Below, piece after piece: positions 22,620 through 31,105 of a stretch of DNA of 34,085 nt. Each line of letters starts with the position of its first letter. The first letter of the stretch is position 1. Origin of the DNA: Burkholderiales bacterium 68-10 (GTDB lineage Bacteria > Pseudomonadota > Gammaproteobacteria > Burkholderiales > Burkholderiaceae_C); contig MKTG01000060.1 in NCBI GenBank assembly GCA_001897615.1, forward strand, positions 13,321 through 47,405, in the 5' to 3' direction. The position numbers and the translations under genes are program-made. A model generated the notes under the pieces. It did not search any database. It was not told the DNA's origin and worked only from the letters and a program-made list of their open reading frames with translations.

Positions 22620-23270
22620 TCAAGCCCCTGGTCGCCCGGACGCACCGCGCGCCAGGCCCAGGCGCTCCATCCAGCCGGCCAGTGCCTGCTGCGGCGCGCC
22701 GCCTTGGGCGTACGTCGCGTGCAGCGCCGCGTGAGACTCCGGTCGGTGCTGGTTGAGCTTGAGCTTGCACTGCCAGTCGTCCACCCGCAGCTCGAACGCC
22801 ACAATGCCGGCCAGCAGCTGACGCGCCAGGCCCGGCGCCATGGCCTGCCACTGAGGCGCGTAGCCCGGCTCGTGGTCGGCAATCAGCTGCTTGAGCAGCG
22901 CGTCCTTGGTGGCGGCATCGTCATGGTCGATCAAACGCGCCGTCACGGTGCAGTGCACGGCGACGTAGTTCCAGGTTGGCACGCGCGCCAGGTCAGGATA
23001 GACGCGCGGCGACATGTAGGCGTGCGGCCCCAGGAAGCTCACCACCGCCCGCGGCCGCTGCTGCAGGTGCCGCCATTGGGGGTTTGGCCGCGCCACATGC
23101 CCCAGCAGCACGAAGTGCCCGCCCTCCTCCTTCCGCAGATGCAGCGGCAGATGGGTCACAAACGGCAAGCCCTCGTCATCCAGGGTGATCAGGCTGGCAA
23201 ACGGGTGTTCGCGCATCAACCGAGCGGCCAGGCGCGGGTCCTGGCTGGCGAACTGCGGTGGCAGGTACAT
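22620..23270 (-). CDS. PaiB-like FMN-binding protein
   Basis: FMN-binding split-barrel protein of the PaiB family, first described as a negative regulator of sporulation genes in Bacillus; its role in proteobacteria is unclear. I chose the ATG at 23270 (MYLPPQFASQD), the usual family start. Typical segments are HPFASLITLDDEGLPFVTHL, ARPNPQWRHL, VVSFLGPHAYMSPRVYP, VPTWNYVAVHCTVTARLIDH and a C-terminal KLKLNQHRPES. The length of 216 aa is normal. Confidence 0.88.
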   Translation of the reverse strand: MYLPPQFASQDPRLAARLMREHPFASLITLDDEGLPFVTHLPLHLRKEEGGHFVLLGHVARPNPQWRHLQQRPRAVVSFLGPHAYMSPRVYPDLARVPTWNYVAVHCTVTARLIDHDDAATKDALLKQLIADHEPGYAPQWQAMAPGLARQLLAGIVAFELRVDDWQCKLKLNQHRPESHAALHATYAQGGAPQQALAGWMERLGLARGASGRPGA

Positions 23271-23762
23271 GGCGGGCGGTTCCGGGCAGGGGGCTTGCTG
23301 AGTCGGCATCCTAACGCATCCACCATAACGCTATAACTTACATAGCTGCTTGCGTTGATCAGTCGTGCGCAGGAGCCCAGTTTGATTCTGGATTCAGTCG
23401 GCCATCACCGAATCACCGTCCGTGAAGCCGATGGCCGGCAACACACCCTGAGCGCCGCCAGCGACCCCGACACCAGCGTGCACAGTCGATGTCCTGGCGT
23501 TGCGGCTACGCCGTCGTCAACGGAGCAAATCCGTGCGTTCGAAGTGACGAAAAAGCACACGCAGCGCAAAAAAAAACAACGGTCAAGGTCGCTCACGCGC
23601 GATAAAGCGTGTGGGATTCGGCGCTCCAGCCCCTGTTGACGCCGGATGGCCTGCCAAATACGGTCATAATCAGCGCGCTCCAAGTAAGTCGATGTTATGC
23701 GTGCTACACGGGTCAGGAGGAGACGGCCTGTTCACGCGACGGGGATCAAGGTCAGGCAATTC
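23271..23762. other. Long intergenic region before the FimV-like cluster
   Basis: Holds one Comamonadaceae-type motif (23340-23360), a run of A near 23569 and AT-richer sequence towards the FimV-like gene. The two ORFs in the track (23355 plus, 23405 minus) look spurious. The promoter of the cluster must lie here; TTGACG at 23636 and CATAAT at 23665 are present but their spacing (23 bp) is too long for a standard sigma-70 pair. Confidence 0.5.
23340..23360. repeat. Comamonadaceae-type intergenic motif, copy 3
   Basis: ACATAGCTGCTTGCGTTGAT, sharing ATAGCTGCTNGCG with the copies at 20898 and 22336. Confidence 0.5.
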
Positions 23763-26033
23763 ATGGCAAAAAGCGTCTTTCGGCGACCACATAAGCGACG
23801 CGCCATTTCATGGCCATTGCTGGAGGCTTTGGTTTGCCTGGTGTCATTGTCCGGCGTCTCCAGCGCCCATGCCCTGGCATTCGGCCCGGTGCGGGTGCTG
23901 AGTGCCACGGGTCAACCGCTTCGACTCGAGGTTGATCTGCTGGACGTGCGGGAGACCCCCGTCTCGGCACGCGCGTTGCCCACCAGCGAAGAGCGTGATC
24001 GCTTTTTCGACAAGCCGCTGGGCTATGACGTCAAGACCGAGATCAAGCGCCAACCTGACGGGCGCTACATCCTGCGCCTCACATCCAGCCAACCAATTGC
24101 CCAGCCGGCACTGAAATTCGCCCTCGAGGTCGATGACGGCGAAGGCGTGCTGGCGCGTGATTTCTCCGTGCGGCTGGGGGCCGCCGAAACTGCGACGCGC
24201 GCCCCGGCGCCAGCGCCGGAGCCAGCCCAGACTCGGGCAGCCCCCCCCATGCCGGCACCGCCAGCCGCTTCGGCATCGCCGGCAGCACCCGCGACGACGG
24301 CACCGTCGCCCGCTGCCCCAGCGCCTTCACCCACCCCCTCGGCGGCCCCCGTGGCCCCGACCACGGCAGGGGCGGGACTGGCACCGGCGGCTCCCGCACA
24401 GCCATCGTCCCCCGCCGCCCGGGCGTCTTCCCCTTCCCGACCGGCAGCGGGCGCCAGTGCGCCGCCGGTCGCCGTACGCGAACCCGTGCGCCCGTCCGCG
24501 AGCTCGGTGGCTGCCGGCGAATTTTCCGGCGGTGCACCGGACGACGCCGCCGCGCGAGGACGTGGCCGCTCCCGGTCGGCCAACGAGCGCGCCGAGTTCG
24601 AAGCGCTGCTGAAACCGCCCCAGTTGGAGCTCGGCACGGAGCCCGCGCCGCCCGGCAGTGCACCGACGCGGGCCAAGCCAGGCCCCGTCTTGCGGGAACC
24701 TCGCGTCGCAGCGGCCAGCCCTCGCCCGCCGTCCTCGGCATCGATCTACTCCTACGGCGACACCGAAAGCGCCGATACCGGTGCCCGAACCCCCACGATC
24801 GCACGCGCCGCGCCCGGCACCCCGCCAGTGTCAGCCCGACAGGCGGCCCCGGCCTCACCAAAGCGGGTGGACAGCGGCGTGCGGCGCGCGACCGGTGATG
24901 CGGTCAAGCCCAAAAAGGCCCCCAAACACCGCACGCGACCGCAGAAGGTCGCACCAGCGCCCACCCCACCCACCACCCCTCACCCATCCACGCGCAAACC
25001 CACCACCGTGGTTCAGGGGCCGGAGAAGAGCCCATCCAAAGCCGCGGCAGAAGCACCGAGCCAGGCGCTGGTGCCGCCGCAAGACAGGCCAGCCAAGGAG
25101 TCTGCGACGCGGGCTGCGCCAACACCTCCATCGGCCGGCGTCGACGCCACAGCCGCCAGGCCCAGCGCCACCACGGCTTCGCCATCGGCGTCGCGGCCGT
25201 CGGTGGGCGCGGCAAGCCAGCCCGAGCGCGGGGCATCGGCCGCACCACCCGAAAAGACCGCCGACGCAGCGCAAGCTGCAGCAGCAGCCGGTGTCGCAGC
25301 GTCCACCGTCACCCCGGCTTCGGCGCCAGCGGTGGCAGCGTCTGCAGCAGTCGCCGCACCCAGTGGGCCGGCCAGCGAGGCGGCGTCTGTCCCAGCTTCG
25401 GTGGCCAGCCAGGCGACCGCCGCTCCCACGCCGAAAGCGCCCGTCCCTACCACCGCATCCAGCGAGTCCGAACAGGACAGCCTGTCGGGCTACTGGGTCG
25501 GCCTGGGCGGGGCGGCCCTTGTGGCGGGCGCCTTGCTGGCCTGGCGTCGGCGCCAGCGGCAACAGCGCAACGACTACATCGATCTGGCGTCGCTGCGCGC
25601 ACTCCAGCCTACCGGCGACGGCGTCCGCGACGACATCGCCGTCTGGCCGAAACCGCCAGAGACCGCCCAAGCACCTGAGGCGGACGCCTTGTCGCGCTTT
25701 CCGGCGCAGGACGAGCACACGTTCGGCGATTCCCTGGCACAAGCCCGCGAGGCGCAGCAGCCCCCGGGAGGTGTGGCGGAGGAAGCGGCTCAAGCGTTCG
25801 AGGGCTCGGCGCACGCGTCCGTGGAACACGGATCCTCGGCCCCGCACGCGGAGGCTGGCGCAGCGACCCTGGCCGGCGAGTTCGAGGCCCTGTCGGCGCG
25901 GCTGTCGGAGGCCCGGGCGCTGCTGGAGCAGGGACGCCATGAAGAAGCCGGTGCGTCGGCGCGGGACATCGTCGACCTGTGCGAGGCACTGGAGGCTGAA
26001 CTGGCCGATCTGAACAAGAAGCTGCGAGGCTGA
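23763..26033 (+). CDS. FimV/HubP-like protein 1, Ala/Pro-rich
   Basis: Inner-membrane scaffold protein of the FimV type, related to proteins that organise the cell pole and type IV pili. I chose the ATG at 23763 (MAKSVFRRPHKRR). A signal-like segment reaches about residue 38; the FimV N-terminal domain follows (LAFGPVRVLSATGQPLRLEV, YILRLTSSQPIAQPALKFAL). Residues about 140-570 are very rich in Ala, Pro and Ser. One membrane span follows (GYWVGLGGAALVAGALLAW), then an acidic cytoplasmic part ending in a coiled coil (LSEARALLEQGRHEEAGASA). No LysM domain is visible. Confidence 0.85.
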   Translation: MAKSVFRRPHKRRAISWPLLEALVCLVSLSGVSSAHALAFGPVRVLSATGQPLRLEVDLLDVRETPVSARALPTSEERDRFFDKPLGYDVKTEIKRQPDGRYILRLTSSQPIAQPALKFALEVDDGEGVLARDFSVRLGAAETATRAPAPAPEPAQTRAAPPMPAPPAASASPAAPATTAPSPAAPAPSPTPSAAPVAPTTAGAGLAPAAPAQPSSPAARASSPSRPAAGASAPPVAVREPVRPSASSVAAGEFSGGAPDDAAARGRGRSRSANERAEFEALLKPPQLELGTEPAPPGSAPTRAKPGPVLREPRVAAASPRPPSSASIYSYGDTESADTGARTPTIARAAPGTPPVSARQAAPASPKRVDSGVRRATGDAVKPKKAPKHRTRPQKVAPAPTPPTTPHPSTRKPTTVVQGPEKSPSKAAAEAPSQALVPPQDRPAKESATRAAPTPPSAGVDATAARPSATTASPSASRPSVGAASQPERGASAAPPEKTADAAQAAAAAGVAASTVTPASAPAVAASAAVAAPSGPASEAASVPASVASQATAAPTPKAPVPTTASSESEQDSLSGYWVGLGGAALVAGALLAWRRRQRQQRNDYIDLASLRALQPTGDGVRDDIAVWPKPPETAQAPEADALSRFPAQDEHTFGDSLAQAREAQQPPGGVAEEAAQAFEGSAHASVEHGSSAPHAEAGAATLAGEFEALSARLSEARALLEQGRHEEAGASARDIVDLCEALEAELADLNKKLRG

Positions 26034-26085
26034 ACATGCAGAATCGCTGCCTTGACTCGACCCTTGTATTTTGTGGAGACCACGA

Positions 26086-26943
26086 ATGTTTCACCGACCC
26101 AGCATGAAGCCGATCGGCCTCGGCCTCGCGTGCTTTGTCATCGGCCTGCTGACGACCACCGGGGTGCACGCCCAGCAGGTATCCAGCCGCAATGCGCTGG
26201 GCATTGCCATGGTGACGCTACCTGCTGGCAGCTTCCGCATGGGCTCCTGCCTGGTTCGCCCTGAGCGCGATGTGTTCCTCGGCCGTGCCTGCGAGAACCC
26301 CGATCACGATGCGAAGATCAACGAGACCCCGCAGCACGTCGTGAACGTGCCGACGTTTCAGCTGGCCAAGACCGAGGTGACGCTGCGACAGTTCAAGCAG
26401 TTCATCGTGGCCACCGGCCGGGAAAGCCTGGTCGACGCTCAGTTCATGCAGCATAACAACCAGGGCGACAGCTCGCCCGTGGTCCGGGTGAGCTGGAACG
26501 ATGCGCAGGAGTTTGTCCGCTGGCTGAACCAGGTCGATGGGGGCGGCTGGCGCTTGCCCAGCGAAGCCGAGTGGGAGTACGCCTGCCGCACTGGCGGCGC
26601 TGCCCGGTTCTGCTCCGTGTCGGCCAACGAAAGCGTGAGCGCCTGGACGGCCGACAACAGCGGCGGGCACCAGCACCCGGTCGGCCTGATGCTGCCCAAC
26701 GCCTGGGGCTTGCACGACATGTCCGGCAACGCCTGGGAATGGGTACAGGACTGCTGGTCGGACAACTATGCTGGGGCTCCGACGGACGGATCGGCCGTCC
26801 AAAGCACGTGCAACACTCGCGTGCTGCGCGGCGGTGCAGCCAACAGCGCGGTCTGGGAAACCCGATCCGCCACGCGCACGAACAACGCAGCAGACTATCG
26901 CGGCAACCTGTACGGCTTCAGGTTGGCTCGCAGCGTGCGGTGA
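26086..26943 (+). CDS. Secreted SUMF1/FGE-sulfatase-domain protein
   Basis: Exported protein with a formylglycine-generating-enzyme-like domain. The ATG at 26086 has a GGAG 7 nt upstream. A signal peptide (GLGLACFVIGLLTTTGVHAQ) precedes the SUMF1 fold: VTLPAGSFRMGS, PTFQLAKTEVTLRQFKQFI, PVVRVSWNDAQEFVRWLNQ, WRLPSEAEWEYACRTGG, NAWGLHDMSGNAWEWVQD, RVLRGGA and GFRLAR. The catalytic cysteine pair of true FGE is absent from the RVLRGG...R.A.R segment, so it is probably a binding or structural homologue. It lies between two FimV-like genes in one direction, 52 nt after the first. Confidence 0.9.
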   Translation: MFHRPSMKPIGLGLACFVIGLLTTTGVHAQQVSSRNALGIAMVTLPAGSFRMGSCLVRPERDVFLGRACENPDHDAKINETPQHVVNVPTFQLAKTEVTLRQFKQFIVATGRESLVDAQFMQHNNQGDSSPVVRVSWNDAQEFVRWLNQVDGGGWRLPSEAEWEYACRTGGAARFCSVSANESVSAWTADNSGGHQHPVGLMLPNAWGLHDMSGNAWEWVQDCWSDNYAGAPTDGSAVQSTCNTRVLRGGAANSAVWETRSATRTNNAADYRGNLYGFRLARSVR

Positions 26944-27010
26944 TGGAAGCACTCCTGCCCTCGCGGGAGCTTGCACATCGGCAGAACGTGGCTTCAGGGA
27001 GATGGTCGAT

Positions 27011-29269
27011 ATGAAAAAAAAACGAAAGTCGACTGACAGGTTTGCGCGTCACCACAGCCGTCTGGCGCTGGCCAGCGGAGTGCTGGTTTCTGTCGCGTTG
27101 GGGGGTGCAGCCCACGCGGTTGTGCTGGGCGGTGTTCAGGTTCATTCCAACCTTGGCCAGCCTCTGGTGGCCGAGGTTGAGGTGCTCAACGTCGATCAGG
27201 ACAGCCTCAAGGCCAGACTCGCACCGCCCAACGTTCATCAGGCGCACAGTTTTGAGGTGCCGCACCAACTTGGTAACGTCAACGTTAGGCTGGTGAACAA
27301 GCGGGATGGACGCCATGTGCTGCGCGTCACCAGTGACCGCGCAGTGACCGAACCCACTCTGGAATTGCTGCTGCAGGCCGAAGACAACACGGGCAGCATC
27401 GTCCGCTATGTTCCGCTGCTGATTGATCCTGCGCCCACGGGAGGCAGGCCAACGCCGGTCATGGTGCAGGATCAGCCTGCGACCCGCACGGTTTCCACCC
27501 CATCGACATCAGCACCGTTCCAGGTGTCCCGCGCTCCGAGCGCCGGCGGGGCCGAGCCAGCGCGCTCGTCGCCTGCGCGCAAGGCGACCCGGGTGGCTGA
27601 CGCCGCGAAAAAACGTCATCAGAACGCGCCCAAGTTTGCCAAGGTCCAGGCCGGGCAATCGCTGGATGTCGGGCGCAGCGTGTCCGACCAAGCGGCAGAT
27701 GCTCCGAAGCCGCGTGTTGCCAGTGTCGCTCCTGGTCGGAGCGATGCGGTCAGCAAAGCCGACCTGGCACCGGTAGCCACTGCGTTGGTTCCCAAGACGA
27801 CCGACGCCGGATCGTCGAAGTCCGAATCAACACCCCAGACCGTGGCCGGTGCGGGGACCCCTGGAACGGCTGGAAACGCTGAAGGCGTGGCACGCCCAGG
27901 CACCCCCAGCCCCAAGGGCAACCAGGAAACGGGAGCGATTGCTGCCTCGACACCGACTGCGGGAGCTGAAGCGGCCGGGCTCGCTTCGCCCTCTGTCCGA
28001 TCCAGTGGCGGCGCAGAGGTGGCCAGCAACACCCCGGTGATTGCCAAGACGGCCACGCCAGCCGCAGTGGAAGGCAACGGTCGACCGGGGAATTCGGACG
28101 AGGAAGGTTTGCTTGGCAACCCGCTGCTGGTTGGCGCCGGCGCGTTACTGGCGGGAGGGTTGCTGGCCTTCGGATGGCGCCGACGTCGTCGCGACGATAG
28201 GCCGTTTGGCGCTGCAATCGCACCGCCAGCGGCCGAAGCGACACCCACGCTCGGTGGAGACAGCCGAGCGGCTGCCACGGGGTTTTCGCTGAAATCCGGG
28301 TACCCCGGCTCCAAGCGCCTGCCCCCGCGCGGGCCCAGCGTGTTCAGCACCAGCGCATTTGAAATGATGGACGACGTCGACCCGGTGGCCGAGGCGGATG
28401 TGTACATCGCGTACGGACGCACGGACCATGCGCGGGCCATTCTTGAAGACGCGATTCGCGTACAGCCGAACCGGGCTGCCCTGCACTTGAAGTTGCTGGC
28501 GATCCATCTCGAGCGCCGAGATGCGCGGGCTTTCGCGGACCAGGCGCGCGTCCTGGCCCAGCTCACGGATGCCCAGGGGCCCGAGTGGCAACAGGCCGTG
28601 GCCATGGGTTTGCGGCTCGATCCGGAAAACCCCTTGTACGCCGCATCGTCGGACAATGGCCCACACGGCCGTCTGGTCGATTTCGATCTTTCATCCGACG
28701 TTCAGGCACTGGCGCGGGACGAAGAGCAGCGTGCGAAAACCCCGGTCCGTACCAAGGAACCACCGTCCACGCTCCACATGGAGGCGGCATCCACCTCCGG
28801 GTCGCGGACACCTTCAGCCGAGGACTGGCGCAGCGGCGGCCCAGATCAGGGTGGCAGCCGGTTCAATCAGGCCCCGTCGGATGAAGGGGTTGCACTCAGT
28901 CCGAGTCGCGATGACCACCTGATCGATTTCGATCTGACGGAACATCCGCCGGAAGTTCGCCGAGGGGTCGCTTCTCCACACGCTAGCCCGATCGCCGGGC
29001 GGACAGCCAGCGCTGTGCCAACCTCGTCGATCGAATCCATGCCTGAGCGGACAGGCGCCACTGTACAACCTGTTCAGGGTGCAGTTTCGGAGGCGGCAAA
29101 CCTCAGCCGCTTCGACACCTTGCCGGCCAAGCTGGCCCTCATCAAAAACCTGCTGGACGGCGATGACCGCTACGGCGCCGCAGAGGCCGTTGAAGACGCA
29201 GCGCAAATGGTGGCCGAGTTGCGCAGCGAAGCATTTCACATCATGACTGCCGCCTTGCGGCGCGCCTGA
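27011..29269 (+). CDS. FimV/HubP-like protein 2 with TPR-like region
   Basis: Second FimV-type scaffold. The ATG at 27011 has GGGAG 9 nt upstream, better than the in-frame ATG at 27002. Signal peptide to about residue 35; FimV N-terminal domain (VLGGVQVHSNLGQPLVAEVE, LRVTSDRAVTEPTLELLLQA). Near residue 210, AKVQAGQSLDVGRSV looks like the first strand of a decayed LysM. One membrane span (about 370-390: LLVGAGALLAGGLLAFGWRR) separates this from a cytoplasmic part with the FimV motif DPVAEADVYIAYGRTDHARA, TPR-like helices and two DFDL motifs (LVDFDLSSD, LIDFDLTEH). Confidence 0.87.
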   Translation: MKKKRKSTDRFARHHSRLALASGVLVSVALGGAAHAVVLGGVQVHSNLGQPLVAEVEVLNVDQDSLKARLAPPNVHQAHSFEVPHQLGNVNVRLVNKRDGRHVLRVTSDRAVTEPTLELLLQAEDNTGSIVRYVPLLIDPAPTGGRPTPVMVQDQPATRTVSTPSTSAPFQVSRAPSAGGAEPARSSPARKATRVADAAKKRHQNAPKFAKVQAGQSLDVGRSVSDQAADAPKPRVASVAPGRSDAVSKADLAPVATALVPKTTDAGSSKSESTPQTVAGAGTPGTAGNAEGVARPGTPSPKGNQETGAIAASTPTAGAEAAGLASPSVRSSGGAEVASNTPVIAKTATPAAVEGNGRPGNSDEEGLLGNPLLVGAGALLAGGLLAFGWRRRRRDDRPFGAAIAPPAAEATPTLGGDSRAAATGFSLKSGYPGSKRLPPRGPSVFSTSAFEMMDDVDPVAEADVYIAYGRTDHARAILEDAIRVQPNRAALHLKLLAIHLERRDARAFADQARVLAQLTDAQGPEWQQAVAMGLRLDPENPLYAASSDNGPHGRLVDFDLSSDVQALARDEEQRAKTPVRTKEPPSTLHMEAASTSGSRTPSAEDWRSGGPDQGGSRFNQAPSDEGVALSPSRDDHLIDFDLTEHPPEVRRGVASPHASPIAGRTASAVPTSSIESMPERTGATVQPVQGAVSEAANLSRFDTLPAKLALIKNLLDGDDRYGAAEAVEDAAQMVAELRSEAFHIMTAALRRA

Positions 29270-29583
29270 GGCCGTCAGTCACGACGATACCGAGCCACGC
29301 GCCGTTGGCAGGAGTAGCCTGCCTGCCCTGAAAGATTGCGCGCGACATGGAGCCGGTCGGCTATTGGATCACTCCCACTCCATCATCAACAGGTCTCGCA
29401 AGCCCGCGTGGTTAAAGGGATTTGCGATGATCGACATGGGCCATTACCGTCGCTTTTACCGTCATCCGACAAGAGCTTTGTCTGGCGCGGAGGATGGAGG
29501 GATTTAAGGGGCGACGACTCTAGCAACACCATCGTCAATCGCCCTCTAGGATATCGCAGAGCGCAGCGATTCTCCTCCAATCC
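29270..29583. other. Junction between host FimV-like gene and the conjugative element
   Basis: No gene is supported here. It contains the guaA-type attachment core at 29369. To its right, the presumed end of the element has short direct repeats (TTACCGTC at 29446 and 29456) and AT-richer sequence up to the DUF2274 gene. Confidence 0.6.
29369..29380 (-). other. Attachment core of a guaA-type integrative element
   Basis: On the minus strand the 12-mer is GAGTGGGAGTGA, the codons for the conserved end of GMP synthase (E-W-E-stop). The 3' end of guaA is a known integration hotspot that leaves this core at both ends of the element. The bases upstream on the minus strand (GTTGATGATG) are not guaA coding sequence, so this is the distal junction, with intact guaA expected at the far end beyond the window. 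Confidence 0.65.
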
Positions 29584-29826
29584 TCACTTCGTTGCGACCT
29601 TTGGGATCGCCTGCCCTCCCCTCTTAAACCCACGATCACCCGACATGAAGGCTTCCAGCATGTGCGGTATCAGGGTCATGGCATCGACTGCCTCGCCATA
29701 CGTCTGCGCGTGCATCGCCGCGTAGCGGTCGAGGTCGGCTTTCAGGCAGGCCGGGCACGCGAAGGTCAGCTTGATGTTCTCGGTCTTGGGCAGCGGCCCG
29801 AGCCGCAGCTTCTTGGTCGTGCTCAT
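29584..29826 (-). CDS. DUF2274 protein of the trb module
   Basis: Small protein (80 aa) that commonly follows trbI in Tn4371-like integrative conjugative elements. The sequence MSTTKKLRLGPLPKTENIKL, then FACPACLKADLDRYAAMHAQ and TYGEAVDAMTLIPHMLEAFM matches what I recall of DUF2274: a short strand and two helices, as in ribbon-helix-helix proteins. It overlaps the trbI stop by 4 nt. Function is unknown; regulation of transfer genes is possible. Confidence 0.82.
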   Translation of the reverse strand: MSTTKKLRLGPLPKTENIKLTFACPACLKADLDRYAAMHAQTYGEAVDAMTLIPHMLEAFMSGDRGFKRGGQAIPKVATK

Positions 29827-31103
29827 TGCGAGACTCCCCGGCCCCGGTTGAAGAACAGCGGCTGGTACGGCCGCAATACCAGATCCCGGTTCACGATGAT
29901 GCGTACCGGCAGGCCCGGCCGGCTGGTCAGCGTCGGCTGGATGTTCATGTTGCGCCGGGTGATTTCCTGCCCGACCTGATTGATGCCGTCCTGTGCGCTA
30001 TCGCGCCCGGCGATGACGATGCGGTTGCCGTCCTGGCGATTCTCCGGCGCGGCCAGTTCGGCACCCACGCCCAGCAGCGTGGTCAGCACCGCGCCCGCGA
30101 CGATGCGATTCCAATGCCAGTCCACGTCGTCCTCCAGGCCGGCATAACCGGCCGGATCGGTGCCGACAAGGTTGTCGAGCGTCAGCGAGGCCGTGTCGGG
30201 CAGGATGACGCGGTTCCATACCACCTGTACGCGGCTCTGCCCGTAGCTGACCTGGCTGTTGTAGCGCCCGAGGATGCGCGATCCCTGCGGGATCAGCAGG
30301 AATTTTCCCGTGGCCGTGTCATAGACCGGCTCCGTCACTGTGGCGATCACGTCGCCCGGAAGATCGGATTTGATGCCCGTCACCAGCGCCCCGGCAATCA
30401 CCGTTCCGGCCATGACTTGATACGGCGACGCCGGCAGCGCCAGATTGCCGGAATTGCGAGTTTCCGTAGAGCCGCCTTTCAGGAACGCCTCTTTCTGGTC
30501 TTGCCGGTTCTGCACGGCGCTCGGGTCGGCAGGCTGGGCCGCCGTCGAGGCCGGCCCGGCAGCGAGCGGGTCGAAGGCCGCGAGCGCGCTTGCCGCGCCA
30601 GGCGCACCCGGTGCTACCTGAGTCACCGCGGCGACAGCCTGGCCTTGGCCGCCCGAGCGGAAGAACACCGACGAAGCCGCTGCTGCCTCCGCCTCCTTGC
30701 GCAAGGCGTCATTCGGATCGTGGCCGGGAGCCGCGTAGGCGGCCACGGCCGGTTGCTGCGAGGCCACGATGGCCGGGCCGAGGTCGCCCGGCAGCGGCGG
30801 TCCCAGCTCGGGCACCTTCGGCGGCAGCTTCGAGTAGTCGGCCGGCAGGCCATCCAGCCCTTCGGACTTCGACACGCGATCGACGTTGTAAAGCTCGGTC
30901 TGCTCGTTGGCCCCGCGCCGCTGCGGTTGCAGCGACCAGATCGTGGCCCCGAGCACGGCAACCGACAGGCCGCCGACGAGGATGGCCAGCGTGCTCCGGT
31001 TCAGGCGCGTGACCGGGCGCGGCTGGGCGCGCAGCGCCACCGCCTCGGGCGCCACCTTGCCCGCCTGCGGCGCGGCAAGGTCGGAAGTGTCGTCCTGGCT
31101 CAT
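29823..31103 (-). CDS. trbI: Conjugal transfer protein TrbI (VirB10 family)
   Basis: Component of the type IV secretion core complex that spans from the inner to the outer membrane and senses energy. The 426-residue product has a cytoplasmic N-terminus, one span (STLAILVGGLSVAVLGATIW), a Pro/Ala-rich periplasmic linker and the VirB10 C-terminal domain: YQVMAGTVIAGALVTGIKSD, FLLIPQGSRILGRYNSQVSY, VVWNRVILPDTASLTLDN and PVRIIVNRDLVLRPY. It starts 2 nt after trbG ends. Confidence 0.93.
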   Translation of the reverse strand: MSQDDTSDLAAPQAGKVAPEAVALRAQPRPVTRLNRSTLAILVGGLSVAVLGATIWSLQPQRRGANEQTELYNVDRVSKSEGLDGLPADYSKLPPKVPELGPPLPGDLGPAIVASQQPAVAAYAAPGHDPNDALRKEAEAAAASSVFFRSGGQGQAVAAVTQVAPGAPGAASALAAFDPLAAGPASTAAQPADPSAVQNRQDQKEAFLKGGSTETRNSGNLALPASPYQVMAGTVIAGALVTGIKSDLPGDVIATVTEPVYDTATGKFLLIPQGSRILGRYNSQVSYGQSRVQVVWNRVILPDTASLTLDNLVGTDPAGYAGLEDDVDWHWNRIVAGAVLTTLLGVGAELAAPENRQDGNRIVIAGRDSAQDGINQVGQEITRRNMNIQPTLTSRPGLPVRIIVNRDLVLRPYQPLFFNRGRGVSQ

Positions 31104-31105
31104 GG

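Noticed and set aside
23355-23683. Two opposed ORFs upstream of the FimV-like gene (94 aa plus, 92 aa minus)
   Set aside because: No ribosome site, unlikely composition and mutual overlap; more likely a regulatory gap.
24855-25940. Long minus-strand ORFs and the 451-aa plus ORF (24658-26013) within FimV-like gene 1
   Set aside because: Arg/Pro/Gly low-complexity products of the Ala/Pro-rich repeat region in other frames; the FimV frame has a signal peptide, domain and membrane span.
26768-27010. N-terminal extension of FimV-like protein 2 in the ORF track
   Set aside because: It overlaps the SUMF1 gene out of frame; the ATG at 27011 has a well-spaced GGGAG and starts a normal signal peptide.
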